This document shows, piece after piece, positions 23,270 through 31,501 of a stretch of 35,179 nt of DNA. Below the pieces are notes generated by a model, which saw only the letters and a list, made by a program, of their open reading frames with translations, searched no databases and had not been told where the DNA came from. Positions within the stretch are counted from its first letter, which is position 1, and each line of letters opens with the position of its first letter. This DNA is from Anaerolineae bacterium (GTDB taxonomy: Bacteria; Chloroflexota; Anaerolineae; Aggregatilineales; Phototrophicaceae). The position numbers and the translations under genes are program-made. The DNA lies in contig JALOOI010000009.1 in NCBI GenBank assembly GCA_025454495.1, positions 1-35,179 of the forward strand, written 5' to 3'.

Positions 23270-26200
23270 TTGTTCAGGCGAGATCAGGCAGGGATACTGC
23301 TGCTGGTGCTGCTGCTGATGGGCATACCCGCGCTGGCACAATCGCCGCTGGTGCCGGGGGCCGCGCCGGATGCGGCCCGCATTACCCTGGCGGCCGGGGC
23401 CACCCCGGAGGATGTGATCGTCACCGGCGCGGACGGGGCGGTCTTTCCGCGGGCGCTGGTGTTCATTCGCAATCTGCTGACGGGCGAAACCGTGCGCGTG
23501 ACGGCCAGCCCGGCCGGGGCCTTCAGCGCCACGCTGCGCGGTACGCCGTTTGGGCCCTATCTCATCAGCCCGGCCGCCACCGCGCCGGACAATGTGCCCG
23601 CGGCCCCCGGCGATTTGCCCGGCGGCCCGGCCGTACTCATCCACCGCGATTTACCGCCCACCCCCGGCAGCGCCCGCGTGCCTTTCAGCACCGGCGGCAC
23701 GCTGGCCCGCGGGGCGGCCATCTGGCTGGCCGAGGGCGACATCGCCGCCACCCGCTATGCCCCCGGCGATACGCTGCAACTGACGCTGGAGGTGCGCCTG
23801 CTCGTCCCGGAGGCAGATGCCGCGCTGGCGCTGCAAATGCGCGGCCAGCTTGGCCTGCTGCCGCTGTACCGCAGCGATGGTTTTCCGCTGTCCACCACCG
23901 CCGAAACGGGCAACGGCTGGTCGTCCACCCTCACCCGTACCGGGCTGGCGGTGGATAATTTGCAGCAGGAATGGCTCCTGGGCGAATCGGTGCCGGTGGC
24001 CGCCGTCCGCGAAGGCGACCAGGTGCGGTTTACGCTCACTTTTGCCGTGCCGCTGCCGCCGGATTTGCCGGCCGGGATGTATGCGCCGGTGTTCACCGGG
24101 CTGGCGCAGGTGGGCAACAGCGAACCCTTTGACTGGTACGATAACGTCGTCTTCAGCACGGCCGGCAGCGGCGGCCCCGGCACCTCGCGCACGCGCCTGC
24201 CGCTGGTGCTGACGGTGGGCACGGTGGCCCCGCCGGGGATGCTGTGGACGCTGCTGGAAGAGGCCGTCACCGATGGCGGCAGCGGGGCGCTGCCCACCGC
24301 GGCCGCCCTGTTCAACAGCGCCGCCCGGTCGAACCGGGTGCGTTACCCCGCGCCCACGGTCATCGTCCCGCCGGGCAATTACCCGCTGGAGCCGTATTTA
24401 CCGGCCCTGCTGCCCAATCGCTATGATGTGCTGCCGCTGCCGGCGCTGCCGCTGGCCCTGCCCGGCGGCGAAGTGACCATCACCGTCACCCGGCCCGATG
24501 CGCGGGTGGATCGCTCGCCCACGCTGCCCTTTGAGCAACTGGTTCTCTCCTCGCCGGCGCTGGATGAACGCACCCGCCAGGGCAGCACCACGCCCATGAA
24601 CCTGGCCCGGCTCACCACGCTGGATCCGTTGTTTTCCGCGTATCCCTTCGATGTCGATGGCATCTACGACATTGCCCTCAATGGCGCGGTTAACGACACG
24701 TCCGGCCATCGTTACAGCGTGACGGCCGCTTACCGCGTGCTGGTGGCGCAGCCGCTGGCGCTGTATCCGGCGGTGCTGCCCGGCACGCCCTTCACCGAAG
24801 GCGATACGTTCCAGCCCGGCCTGACCGTTGCGCCGGGGAGCGCGGCGGAAGTGACGGTGACGCTGCGCTTCTTCCCCCTGGGCAACCTGGAGCCGGTGAC
24901 GCGCACTTTTACCGGGCGGGCCACCCGCAACGGTTATTTTTACAGCCCGGAAACTTTCGTGTTTGAAGGCGCGGGTGAATATGTGGTGGAGTATGAGGTG
25001 CGCTATACCGACAGCGCCGGGCGGCTGTGGGCCGCCAGCCAGCGCAGCGCCGGCGTGGTGGCCGGGGCGGACAGCGGCCTGACGGCCCGCGGCCGGCGCG
25101 GCCTCGAAGGCTACACCCGCAGCCCGCAGGCCTGGTTTGATATGGCCGTGTACCCGGTGGACGCGCCGGGGCTGCCGGCTTTCCTCTACTTTCCCTATTA
25201 TGCCGGCGATGTGCTGTACCTGCCGGACAATGCCACCAGCGGCATCCGCCCCATTGTGCAGGTGCAGGACAATTACGGCCAGTACACGCAGTTCCTGCGC
25301 GCGAATCATGCCGGTTTCGCCTCGCCGGAAGGCAGCCTGGAACGCCTGATTGCGCTGGATGCGCTGCCGGTGCTGTATGCGCCGGGCACCTATGCCTACA
25401 TCAGCGCCGTCCGCCCGGATGTGACTGTGGCCCAGTTTGTGCAGGGCGATGCCGATGGCAGCCTGCCGGTACGCCGCGATAATGAGGATGTGCTGGCCGC
25501 GCAGATCGGCGCGGGGGCCCAGGGCCAGCGCCCCGGCGATTATATCTTCCTGTTCGGCGGGGTGGTTACGCCGCAGGACAGCGCCACCTATGCCGCGCTG
25601 GCCGTCATCACCGCCGCCGACGATACCGCCCGCGTGCTGCCGCCCTTTAGCGCCCCGCTGCTCACGCGCGGCGGCCAGCCGGTGACGATGTTCCTGCACC
25701 CCACGGGCACCCGCCCCGGCCAGGTGCTGGCGGTGGGCCATACCCTGTCGGTGATGGGCCAGGTGGCCCCCACGCTGCCGCTGACGGTCGCTGTCGAGGT
25801 CACTGCGCCCTCCGGCCGGGTGCGGGCGTTCAGCGGGCCGGCCAGCGCCACCGGCTATTTTTATGTCCCCGCGGGCGATTTTATGGTGGATGAGCCGGGC
25901 GTGTGGACGGTGACGATCACCACCGGCTACGCCGGCCCCATCTCCACCGGGCTGCTGGAAGCGCCTTACCCGGCCGCCACCCAGCGCTATACCGTGTACG
26001 TCACCGACGATGAAGCGGCCACGCTGACGGTGAACCAGCCGGACGAAGTGGCCATTACGCCGGGGAACGCGGTGCCCTTTGTAATCACCATCCCGCGCGG
26101 CTGGACGAATGTGCAGGCCTACTATACCGTGGCCACGCCGGCGGCGGTGCTGGCGGAAGGCCGGCTGACCCCGGCCAGCGGCCAGGTGACATATTCCTAC

Positions 26201-26377
26201 AGCCCGGCCACGCTGGCGCGGGATAATCCCACGCTGGAAACCCGCGGCACGGGACTGAACGGGGTGGATGTGGTGCGGATCACCTTTGCGGTTACGGCCA
26301 CCGATGAGAATGGGCAGCCCATCGTCCGTACTCGCCTCATCACGCTGATGACGGATCGGCTGCTGGTGCTGCGCTGA
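23270..26377 (+). CDS. Large secreted beta-rich protein of unknown function
   Basis: This 1035-residue protein begins with a signal peptide (MFRRDQAGILLLVLLLMGIP then ALAQ). Residues about 48-85 (DGAVFPRALVFIRNLLTGE) resemble the carboxypeptidase-regulatory/SpaA-like beta-sandwich type. Two later segments, about 495-600 and 805-905, look like related Ig-like domains: both carry a GYFY strand (555 and 862) followed by F-x(5-6)-G-x-(Y/W)-x-V. The rest is Thr/Ala/Pro-rich beta-strand sequence with few cysteines. There is no C-terminal membrane anchor or sorting motif. The start is a TTG at 23270 with AGGGAG about eight bases upstream; GTG and ATG codons nearby are out of frame. The cytochrome-propeller gene follows after 47 bases, so they are probably co-transcribed. 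Function is unknown to me; an exported surface or structural role is only inferred. Confidence 0.88.
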   Translation: MFRRDQAGILLLVLLLMGIPALAQSPLVPGAAPDAARITLAAGATPEDVIVTGADGAVFPRALVFIRNLLTGETVRVTASPAGAFSATLRGTPFGPYLISPAATAPDNVPAAPGDLPGGPAVLIHRDLPPTPGSARVPFSTGGTLARGAAIWLAEGDIAATRYAPGDTLQLTLEVRLLVPEADAALALQMRGQLGLLPLYRSDGFPLSTTAETGNGWSSTLTRTGLAVDNLQQEWLLGESVPVAAVREGDQVRFTLTFAVPLPPDLPAGMYAPVFTGLAQVGNSEPFDWYDNVVFSTAGSGGPGTSRTRLPLVLTVGTVAPPGMLWTLLEEAVTDGGSGALPTAAALFNSAARSNRVRYPAPTVIVPPGNYPLEPYLPALLPNRYDVLPLPALPLALPGGEVTITVTRPDARVDRSPTLPFEQLVLSSPALDERTRQGSTTPMNLARLTTLDPLFSAYPFDVDGIYDIALNGAVNDTSGHRYSVTAAYRVLVAQPLALYPAVLPGTPFTEGDTFQPGLTVAPGSAAEVTVTLRFFPLGNLEPVTRTFTGRATRNGYFYSPETFVFEGAGEYVVEYEVRYTDSAGRLWAASQRSAGVVAGADSGLTARGRRGLEGYTRSPQAWFDMAVYPVDAPGLPAFLYFPYYAGDVLYLPDNATSGIRPIVQVQDNYGQYTQFLRANHAGFASPEGSLERLIALDALPVLYAPGTYAYISAVRPDVTVAQFVQGDADGSLPVRRDNEDVLAAQIGAGAQGQRPGDYIFLFGGVVTPQDSATYAALAVITAADDTARVLPPFSAPLLTRGGQPVTMFLHPTGTRPGQVLAVGHTLSVMGQVAPTLPLTVAVEVTAPSGRVRAFSGPASATGYFYVPAGDFMVDEPGVWTVTITTGYAGPISTGLLEAPYPAATQRYTVYVTDDEAATLTVNQPDEVAITPGNAVPFVITIPRGWTNVQAYYTVATPAAVLAEGRLTPASGQVTYSYSPATLARDNPTLETRGTGLNGVDVVRITFAVTATDENGQPIVRTRLITLMTDRLLVLR

Positions 26378-26424
26378 ACCGGCGCACCGGCCGCTGTACT
26401 GGCACACATAACGGGATAATCTCT

Positions 26425-28116
26425 GTGACACACTGGCGTAATCTTCTGGTATGGATGGGGCTGCTGCTGCTGGCGCTGCCGCTGGTGGCCCAGTCCGATG
26501 AGCCGCTGCCGCTGTATGCGCTGCCGGCCGGCACCCCGGCCCGCACGGCTTCCAGCCTGGTTTTTTTGCCCACCGGCCGCCTGGCCGTGGCCGACCCCCT
26601 TACCGATACGGTAGCCCTGGTGGAGCCGGCCACCGGCACCATTGAGCAGGAAATCACCGTCGGGCGCGATCCGCGCAGCCTCATGCTGACGGAGGACAAT
26701 ACCCGGCTGCTGGTGGTCAATCGCGGGGAGGGCACGCTGTCCGTCATTGATCTGGCGGCCGGGGCCGTGACGGCCACCTATCCCCTGGGCACGCTGCCGG
26801 TGAACGGGGTGCTGTGCAGCGCCACCACCGCCTGCATCGCGCTCCAGGGAGCCGCGCAGATCATCGTGCTCGACATTAACGATGGCCGCATCATCACCCG
26901 CATCGACACGCCGCCGTTCCCCACCGGCCTGGCCCGCTGGGGCGACTTTGTGTACGTCACCCACTTCTGGACGGGCGACCTGAGCCTGATCTATTTGCCG
27001 GCCGGCCGCGTGGTGCAAACCCTGGCCACCGGGCGCGACAGCGGCCTCTCGGCCTCGCTGGAACTGGATACCCGCGCCGGGCTGGCCTACCTGCCACAGA
27101 GCCGCCTGAATGCCGATCTGCCGCAGGTGCCGTTTGATGCCCGCGTGCTGCCGGTGGTGCAGGTGGTGGACCTGGCGACGATGCAGGTGCGCCCGGAACT
27201 GCGCCTGGAATTGAACCTGATTGATCGTCCGGTGCATCTGCCTTTCACCGTGCGCCTGAACACTGACCGCGATCGCCTGTATGTGCTGAACGCCGGCAGC
27301 GATGATTTATCCGTGATCGACCTGGACACGCGGCGGGGGGCCGGTTTCGTGCGCCTGGGGGCCAACCCCCGCGCCATGCTCTTCAGCCGTGATGGCCAGT
27401 CGCTGCTGGTGCACAACACGCTGGATAGCACGCTGTCCGTCGTCAGCCTGCGTTTCCTGAATGTGCAGGACAATTACCCGGTGACGCTCCAGACCGTGCC
27501 GCTGCAAACGCGCATCGGGGCGCGGCTGTTCCACACCGCCACCGACCCGCGCCTGAGCGCCGGCAGCAGCCTTTCCTGCGCCGCCTGCCATTTTGATGGC
27601 CTGTCCGATGGCCGGGTGTGGGAGGGCTTTAACACCCCGCTGCTGGCCGACCTGGCGAATACGCTGCCGCCCTATGGCTGGATCGGCACCTGGGGCGACC
27701 TGACCGCGCTGGAAGAGCATGTGCGCCTGGCCCAGGCGGGCACCGGCCTGCGCCAGGATGTGGTCGATTTTGATGCGCTGCTGGCCTATGTGCGGGCGCT
27801 GCCGGCCACCGCCAGCCCGTATCAGCAGCCGGCCGAGCTGATTCAGCGCGGGGCTGCGGTGTTTGCCGGGCTGCAATGTGCCACCTGCCACAGCGGCGAG
27901 CGCGGCAGCGATGGCCGCGCCTATGATGTGGGCACCGGCGGCCGCTACCGTACCCCGCCGCTGCGCGGGCTGTGGCTCAGCGCCCCCTATTTACACCACG
28001 GCGCGGCCGCCACCCTGCGCGATGTGTTCACCACCGGGCAGGGCACCCATCGCCTGCCCGCCAGCGTCCCCGATGCCGATGTCGCCGCCCTGCTGGCCTA
28101 CCTGCTCAGCCGCTGA
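26425..28116 (+). CDS. Secreted YVTN beta-propeller fused to a di-heme cytochrome c peroxidase-like domain
   Basis: This 563-residue exported protein starts with a signal peptide (about 1-22, ending PLVAQ). Residues about 40-345 are a beta-propeller with YVTN-like blades, such as LLVVNRGEGTLSVIDLA, LYVLNAGSDDLSVIDLD and LLVHNTLDSTLSVV. The C-terminal 200 residues hold two heme c sites, CAACH (385-389) and CATCH (485-489), then TPPLRG (510-515) and YLHHGAAATLRDV (522-534), which are characteristic of MauG/di-heme cytochrome c peroxidase relatives. It probably handles electrons or oxidises a partner outside the cell. The start is the GTG at 26425, with GGGATAA upstream; it begins the signal peptide. 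It lies 47 bases after the large secreted-protein gene. No cytochrome c maturation genes are visible here. Confidence 0.9.
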   Translation: MTHWRNLLVWMGLLLLALPLVAQSDEPLPLYALPAGTPARTASSLVFLPTGRLAVADPLTDTVALVEPATGTIEQEITVGRDPRSLMLTEDNTRLLVVNRGEGTLSVIDLAAGAVTATYPLGTLPVNGVLCSATTACIALQGAAQIIVLDINDGRIITRIDTPPFPTGLARWGDFVYVTHFWTGDLSLIYLPAGRVVQTLATGRDSGLSASLELDTRAGLAYLPQSRLNADLPQVPFDARVLPVVQVVDLATMQVRPELRLELNLIDRPVHLPFTVRLNTDRDRLYVLNAGSDDLSVIDLDTRRGAGFVRLGANPRAMLFSRDGQSLLVHNTLDSTLSVVSLRFLNVQDNYPVTLQTVPLQTRIGARLFHTATDPRLSAGSSLSCAACHFDGLSDGRVWEGFNTPLLADLANTLPPYGWIGTWGDLTALEEHVRLAQAGTGLRQDVVDFDALLAYVRALPATASPYQQPAELIQRGAAVFAGLQCATCHSGERGSDGRAYDVGTGGRYRTPPLRGLWLSAPYLHHGAAATLRDVFTTGQGTHRLPASVPDADVAALLAYLLSR

Positions 28117-28153
28117 AGGCCCCGGCACCGCCCCTCAACCCCCATCCTGACCG

Positions 28154-28179
28154 CGGCCGGCCCTCTCAATTGCCGGCCG
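28154..28179 (+). terminator. Hairpin after the propeller-cytochrome gene (possible terminator)
   Basis: CGGCCGGC (28154-28161) pairs with GCCGGCCG (28172-28179) around a 10-base loop. It lies about 38 bases after the stop codon. The following bases are GGGGGCATTCTC with no T-run, so intrinsic termination is uncertain. Confidence 0.4.
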
Positions 28180-28196
28180 GGGGCATTCTCTGCTAA

Positions 28197-28238
28197 GATA
28201 AATGCAGGATAAGCATATCCTGAATGTGGGATAAATGC
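28197..28238. promoter_or_regulatory. Operator-like palindrome flanked by direct repeats
   Basis: CAGGATA-AGCA-TATCCTG (28205-28222) is an 18-base perfect dyad. It is bracketed by two identical copies of GATAAATGC (28197-28205 and 28230-28238). The cluster lies about 75 bases before the ATG of the small membrane protein, in an otherwise GC-rich gap. The geometry is that of a dimeric repressor or activator site; the regulator is not known. Confidence 0.5.
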
Positions 28239-28313
28239 GCCGGGCACCATCATGCCTGCACACCGGTCGATCACCCCGCCGCTGCCACATCCACCATCAC
28301 CAACGGAGGTTGT

Positions 28314-28868
28314 ATGGCTTTCCTGGCGAAGAAGAAGAAACGCCCCGCGCCGGCCCGCAGCACAGCATTCTGGCAGGTGGCGCTGCTGTGCCTGACCATG
28401 GGCACCTTCAGCGCTCTGTACCTGGGCGCAAAAACGCACCTGGCCGCCCTGCTGCCCGATCCAGCCGCACGGGTGGAGATCAGCGTGCGCGGCCGCGTGA
28501 CCGATGCCGCCGGGCAGCCGCTGGCGTTTCAGGCGGTGCGGGTGGAGGTTAACATGCCGCTGTGGACGGATGCCGGCGGCTTTGAGCTGACGGACAACGG
28601 CGACGACAGCTATTTTGCCGGGGTGGTGTATCCGCGTACCGGCCGAACCGGCTGTTTGACCGGCCGCCTGCTGGTGGAGGGCTATCCCCCGCATACCTTT
28701 GAGTTCGGGCTGGAGGAGGTGAACTGGGGTGCGTCCCTGAACCTGCACATGGTGGCGGCCGCCGATAGCCTGACGACGCAGGCGCTCATTGACCCGTCCC
28801 GGCACAGCCCGCCCGGCACCGCCCGCCCGGCGCTGCTGCCCCGGTGTGTGCTGCCGGCGCTGCGGTAG
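28314..28868 (+). CDS. Membrane-anchored small protein with a predicted extracytoplasmic beta domain
   Basis: This 184-residue protein begins MAFLAKKKKRPAPARS, a basic cytoplasmic tail, followed by one membrane helix (about 21-43, FWQVALLCLTMGTFSALYLG). The part outside reads VEISVRGRVTDAAGQPLAFQAVRVEV, the pattern of a transthyretin- or carboxypeptidase-regulatory-like beta-sandwich, and has two cysteines (one in the Gly/Thr-rich TGCLTG, one near the C-terminus in RCVLPAL). The ATG at 28314 is supported by GGAGG five bases upstream; longer in-frame reading from 28224 has no such site and runs through a low-complexity His/Ala stretch. It follows the propeller-cytochrome gene by about 200 bases and has its own operator-like dyad upstream. 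I do not recognise a specific family. Confidence 0.75.
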   Translation: MAFLAKKKKRPAPARSTAFWQVALLCLTMGTFSALYLGAKTHLAALLPDPAARVEISVRGRVTDAAGQPLAFQAVRVEVNMPLWTDAGGFELTDNGDDSYFAGVVYPRTGRTGCLTGRLLVEGYPPHTFEFGLEEVNWGASLNLHMVAAADSLTTQALIDPSRHSPPGTARPALLPRCVLPALR

Positions 28869-28874
28869 TATAAT
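28869..28874 (+). promoter_or_regulatory. Consensus -10 box upstream of hyuA
   Basis: TATAAT begins at the base after the stop codon of the preceding gene and lies 13 bases before the ATG at 28888. If used as a -10 box, transcription would start only about 6 bases before that ATG, or about 34 bases before the alternative ATG at 28915. No clear -35 hexamer was seen. Confidence 0.4.
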
Positions 28875-28887
28875 CATCCCGGAGTGA

Positions 28888-30897
28888 ATGCGACGGGAAA
28901 GTGGGCAGCCCTGTATGCTGGTCGGCGTGGATATTGGCGGAACTTTTACCGATCTGGTGCTGAGCGATGGCGGGCAGCTTAAAATTCATAAGCTGCTGAG
29001 CACCCCGGCCAACCCGGCCGAGGCCATGCTGCTGGGGCTGGCGCAGATCACCCCCGGCGGGCTGGAGGGACTGACGCAGGTCGCGCATGGCTCCACCGTG
29101 GCCACCAATGCCATTCTGGAACGGCGCGGCGCAAAAACCGCCCTGCTGATGACCGCCGGCTTCCGCGATGTGCTGTTCATCGGCCGGCAGAACCGGCCGC
29201 AGTTGTACGCGCTGCACCCACAGCTACCACCGCCGCTCATCCCGCGCTCGCTGTGCTACGATGTCCCGGAACGGCTGGATTATCGTGGCGAGGTGCTGCT
29301 GCCGCTGAACCTGGCCGCGCTGGATGCCATCCTGGATGACCTGGCCGCGCAGCAGGTGGAAGCGGTGGCGGTGTGTTTCCTCTACAGCTTCATCAACCCG
29401 GAGCATGAGCAGCAGGTACGGGCCCGCATTCTGGAGCGCGGCCTGCTGCCGGCCTGGCAGGTGGCGTTATCCTCCGAAGTGCTGCCGGAATTCCGCGAAT
29501 ATGAACGCGCCAGCACGGTGGCGCTGGAAGCCAGCGTGCGCCCGGTGATGGCCCGCTACATCCACCGCCTGCGCCAGGCGCTGCCGGCCCGCTGCGGGCT
29601 GCGCATTATGAAATCGGACGGCGGGGTGATGAGCGCCGACAGCATCACCGAACATGCGGTGCAAACGGCGCTCAGCGGCCCGGCCGCCGGGGTGATTGGC
29701 GCGTTCCAGGTGGCCAAGCTGGCCGGCTATGACCGGGTGATTACGCTGGATATGGGTGGCACCTCCACCGATGTGGCGCTGTGCCCCGGCGAAACCACCT
29801 TTGCGCCCGAAGGCCTCATCGACGGGCTGCCGGTGCGGGTGCGCCTGCTGGATATTGAAACCATCGGCGCGGGCGGCGGCAGCCTGGCGCGGGTGGACGC
29901 GGGCGGGGCGCTGCGCGTGGGGCCGGAGAGCGCCGGGGCGCTGCCGGGGCCCATTGTGTATGGCCGCGGCGGCCAGCACATCACCGTCAGCGATGCCAGC
30001 GCCATCCTGGGGCGGCTGGATGCCGATCATTTCCTGGGTGGCAGCCTGCGCCTGGATGTGGATGCCGCGCTGCGGGCGCTGGCCGCCCTGGCGGAAAAAA
30101 CCGGCCTGGAGGTCATCGAAACCGCCCGCGGGGTGATTGAGGTGGCCAACGCCAGCATTGAACGGGCCGTGCGCCGCGTGTCGATTGCCCGCGGGCACGA
30201 CCCGCGTGATTTTACCCTGGTGGCCTTTGGCGGCGCGGGGCCGCTGCACGCCTGTGAGGTGGCGCAGCGCCTGGGCATGGCCCGCGTGCTGGTGCCGCGC
30301 CATCCGGGGGTGCTGTGCGCCCTGGGGCTGCTGCTGGCCGATGTGCGCGTGGAAAAAAGCCTGCCGGTGCTGGCCACCGCCAGCCGCGGGCTGGTCGCCC
30401 GGCTGCGGGCCACCCAGGCCGAACTGCTGGCCGCCGGCCGCAGCGCCCTGCGGGCCGAAGCCATCCCCGATGCCGCCATGCACTTCCGCGTGCTGCTGGA
30501 TATGCGCTATGTGGGCCAGGCCTACGAACTGACCATCCCCTTTGAGGGCGATGTGGTAGCCAATTTTCACCAGGCGCACCACGCCGCCTACGGCTATGCG
30601 CTGGAGGCGCGGCCGGTGGAGATCGTCAATATGCGGATGCAGGCCACCGGCACCATGCCCCGCCCGGCGCTGGAATCGCGGCTGCCGGTGGCGGCGGCGG
30701 CGACCCCGGCCTTCCTGGGCGATAAGCCCACGCCGGAAGGGGGTACCCTGGCGCTCTATGACCGGGAAAAGCTGCTGCCGGGGATGCACTTCCACGGCGA
30801 AGCCCTGGTATTTCAACTGGATGCGACGACGTACCTGCCCGCCGGCTGGCAGGCCCACGTGGATGGCTATTATAACCTGGTGCTGGAACCGACCTGA
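28888..30897 (+). CDS. hyuA: Hydantoinase/oxoprolinase (HyuA-type) ATP-dependent subunit A
   Basis: This protein of 669 residues belongs to the HyuA/HyuB family of ATP-dependent amidohydrolases and carboxylases (N-methylhydantoinase, 5-oxoprolinase, acetone/acetophenone carboxylase). The A subunit has an ASKHA-type nucleotide-binding fold: GVDIGGTFTDLVL at the N-terminus, STVATNAILERRG with the following TALLMTAGFRDVL, then LDMGGTSTDVALC in the middle, and FGGAGPLHAC in the C-terminal half. The start at 28888 (MRRESGQPCM) has GGAG three to four bases upstream; an ATG at 28915 directly before LVGVDIGG is a good alternative and matches family N-termini better. The partner hyuB gene begins about 600 bases on, with a convergent DUF456 gene between them. 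The substrate (hydantoin, oxoproline or another cyclic amide) is not resolved. Confidence 0.9.
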   Translation: MRRESGQPCMLVGVDIGGTFTDLVLSDGGQLKIHKLLSTPANPAEAMLLGLAQITPGGLEGLTQVAHGSTVATNAILERRGAKTALLMTAGFRDVLFIGRQNRPQLYALHPQLPPPLIPRSLCYDVPERLDYRGEVLLPLNLAALDAILDDLAAQQVEAVAVCFLYSFINPEHEQQVRARILERGLLPAWQVALSSEVLPEFREYERASTVALEASVRPVMARYIHRLRQALPARCGLRIMKSDGGVMSADSITEHAVQTALSGPAAGVIGAFQVAKLAGYDRVITLDMGGTSTDVALCPGETTFAPEGLIDGLPVRVRLLDIETIGAGGGSLARVDAGGALRVGPESAGALPGPIVYGRGGQHITVSDASAILGRLDADHFLGGSLRLDVDAALRALAALAEKTGLEVIETARGVIEVANASIERAVRRVSIARGHDPRDFTLVAFGGAGPLHACEVAQRLGMARVLVPRHPGVLCALGLLLADVRVEKSLPVLATASRGLVARLRATQAELLAAGRSALRAEAIPDAAMHFRVLLDMRYVGQAYELTIPFEGDVVANFHQAHHAAYGYALEARPVEIVNMRMQATGTMPRPALESRLPVAAAATPAFLGDKPTPEGGTLALYDREKLLPGMHFHGEALVFQLDATTYLPAGWQAHVDGYYNLVLEPT

Positions 30898-30903
30898 GCC
30901 GCG

Positions 30904-31404
30904 TCAGCGGGCCGTGCTGATGACCGATACCAGAAACACCCCCACGATCAACAGCGCGAAGACGAATTCGGCGATCATGCCGTAAACGATCAATTTGAGG
31001 GCGGTGCCGCTGCTGCGGAGGGCGGCCGCCGCCTGGCGCTGCTGAAGATACTGCACGATGAACACCGCCAGCACCCCGCCCACAATCGACCCGATCAACG
31101 GCAGGGGGATGAGCAGGCCGCCCACGATGAAGCCCACGAAAAAAGCCACCAGCCCGGCGCACGACAGCGTCCGCCCGCGCAGCCCCAGCAGCGGCATCCA
31201 CAGTGCCGAGGTGGAACCGCACACCATGAGCAGCGTCATCAGCAGGGCCGCCGGCGGCGTGATGCGCTCAAAGCCGGTGAGCGCCGCCACCACCAGCGCC
31301 AGCGCCCATTGCAGCGCCGAAACCGGCACCGCCGGCACCAGAATCAGCCCCAGGCTGACCAGCATCAGCCCCGTAGCCACCAGAATCAACAGCGACTCGC
31401 CCAC
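30904..31404 (-). CDS. DUF456-family small integral membrane protein
   Basis: This 166-residue protein has four or five hydrophobic helices and the DUF456 core PLPLIGSIVGGVLAVFIVQY plus the earlier GLILVPAVPVSALQWALAL. The function of the family is unknown. The start is put at the GTG at 31404 (reads MGESLLILVATGL): it has AGGAG five bases upstream, while the first in-frame GTG at 31410 overlaps that site. It is encoded antisense between hyuA (convergent, stops 6 bases apart) and hyuB (divergent, starts 97 bases apart). Confidence 0.78.
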   Translation of the reverse strand: MGESLLILVATGLMLVSLGLILVPAVPVSALQWALALVVAALTGFERITPPAALLMTLLMVCGSTSALWMPLLGLRGRTLSCAGLVAFFVGFIVGGLLIPLPLIGSIVGGVLAVFIVQYLQQRQAAAALRSSGTALKLIVYGMIAEFVFALLIVGVFLVSVISTAR

Positions 31405-31467
31405 ACGCACTCCTTTGCTCAGGCACTATACGCGGCCGCCCCGGTCTGCGTCGCAGCCGTTTCATGG

Positions 31468-31473
31468 TATCAT
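31468..31473 (+). promoter_or_regulatory. Possible -10 box of hyuB
   Basis: TATCAT lies 28 bases before the hyuB ATG in the 97-base divergent gap with the DUF456 gene. A separate promoter here is expected because the reversed DUF456 gene separates hyuB from hyuA. No clear -35 was seen. Confidence 0.3.
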
Positions 31474-31501
31474 CAAACTGCACCCGTCCCAGGAGCCTGG
31501 C

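Noticed and set aside
24398-26431. A 677-codon open frame on the minus strand opposite the large secreted protein gene.
   Set aside because: Arg/Gln/His-rich shadow frame with no motif; the plus strand has a signal peptide and continuous beta-rich sequence.
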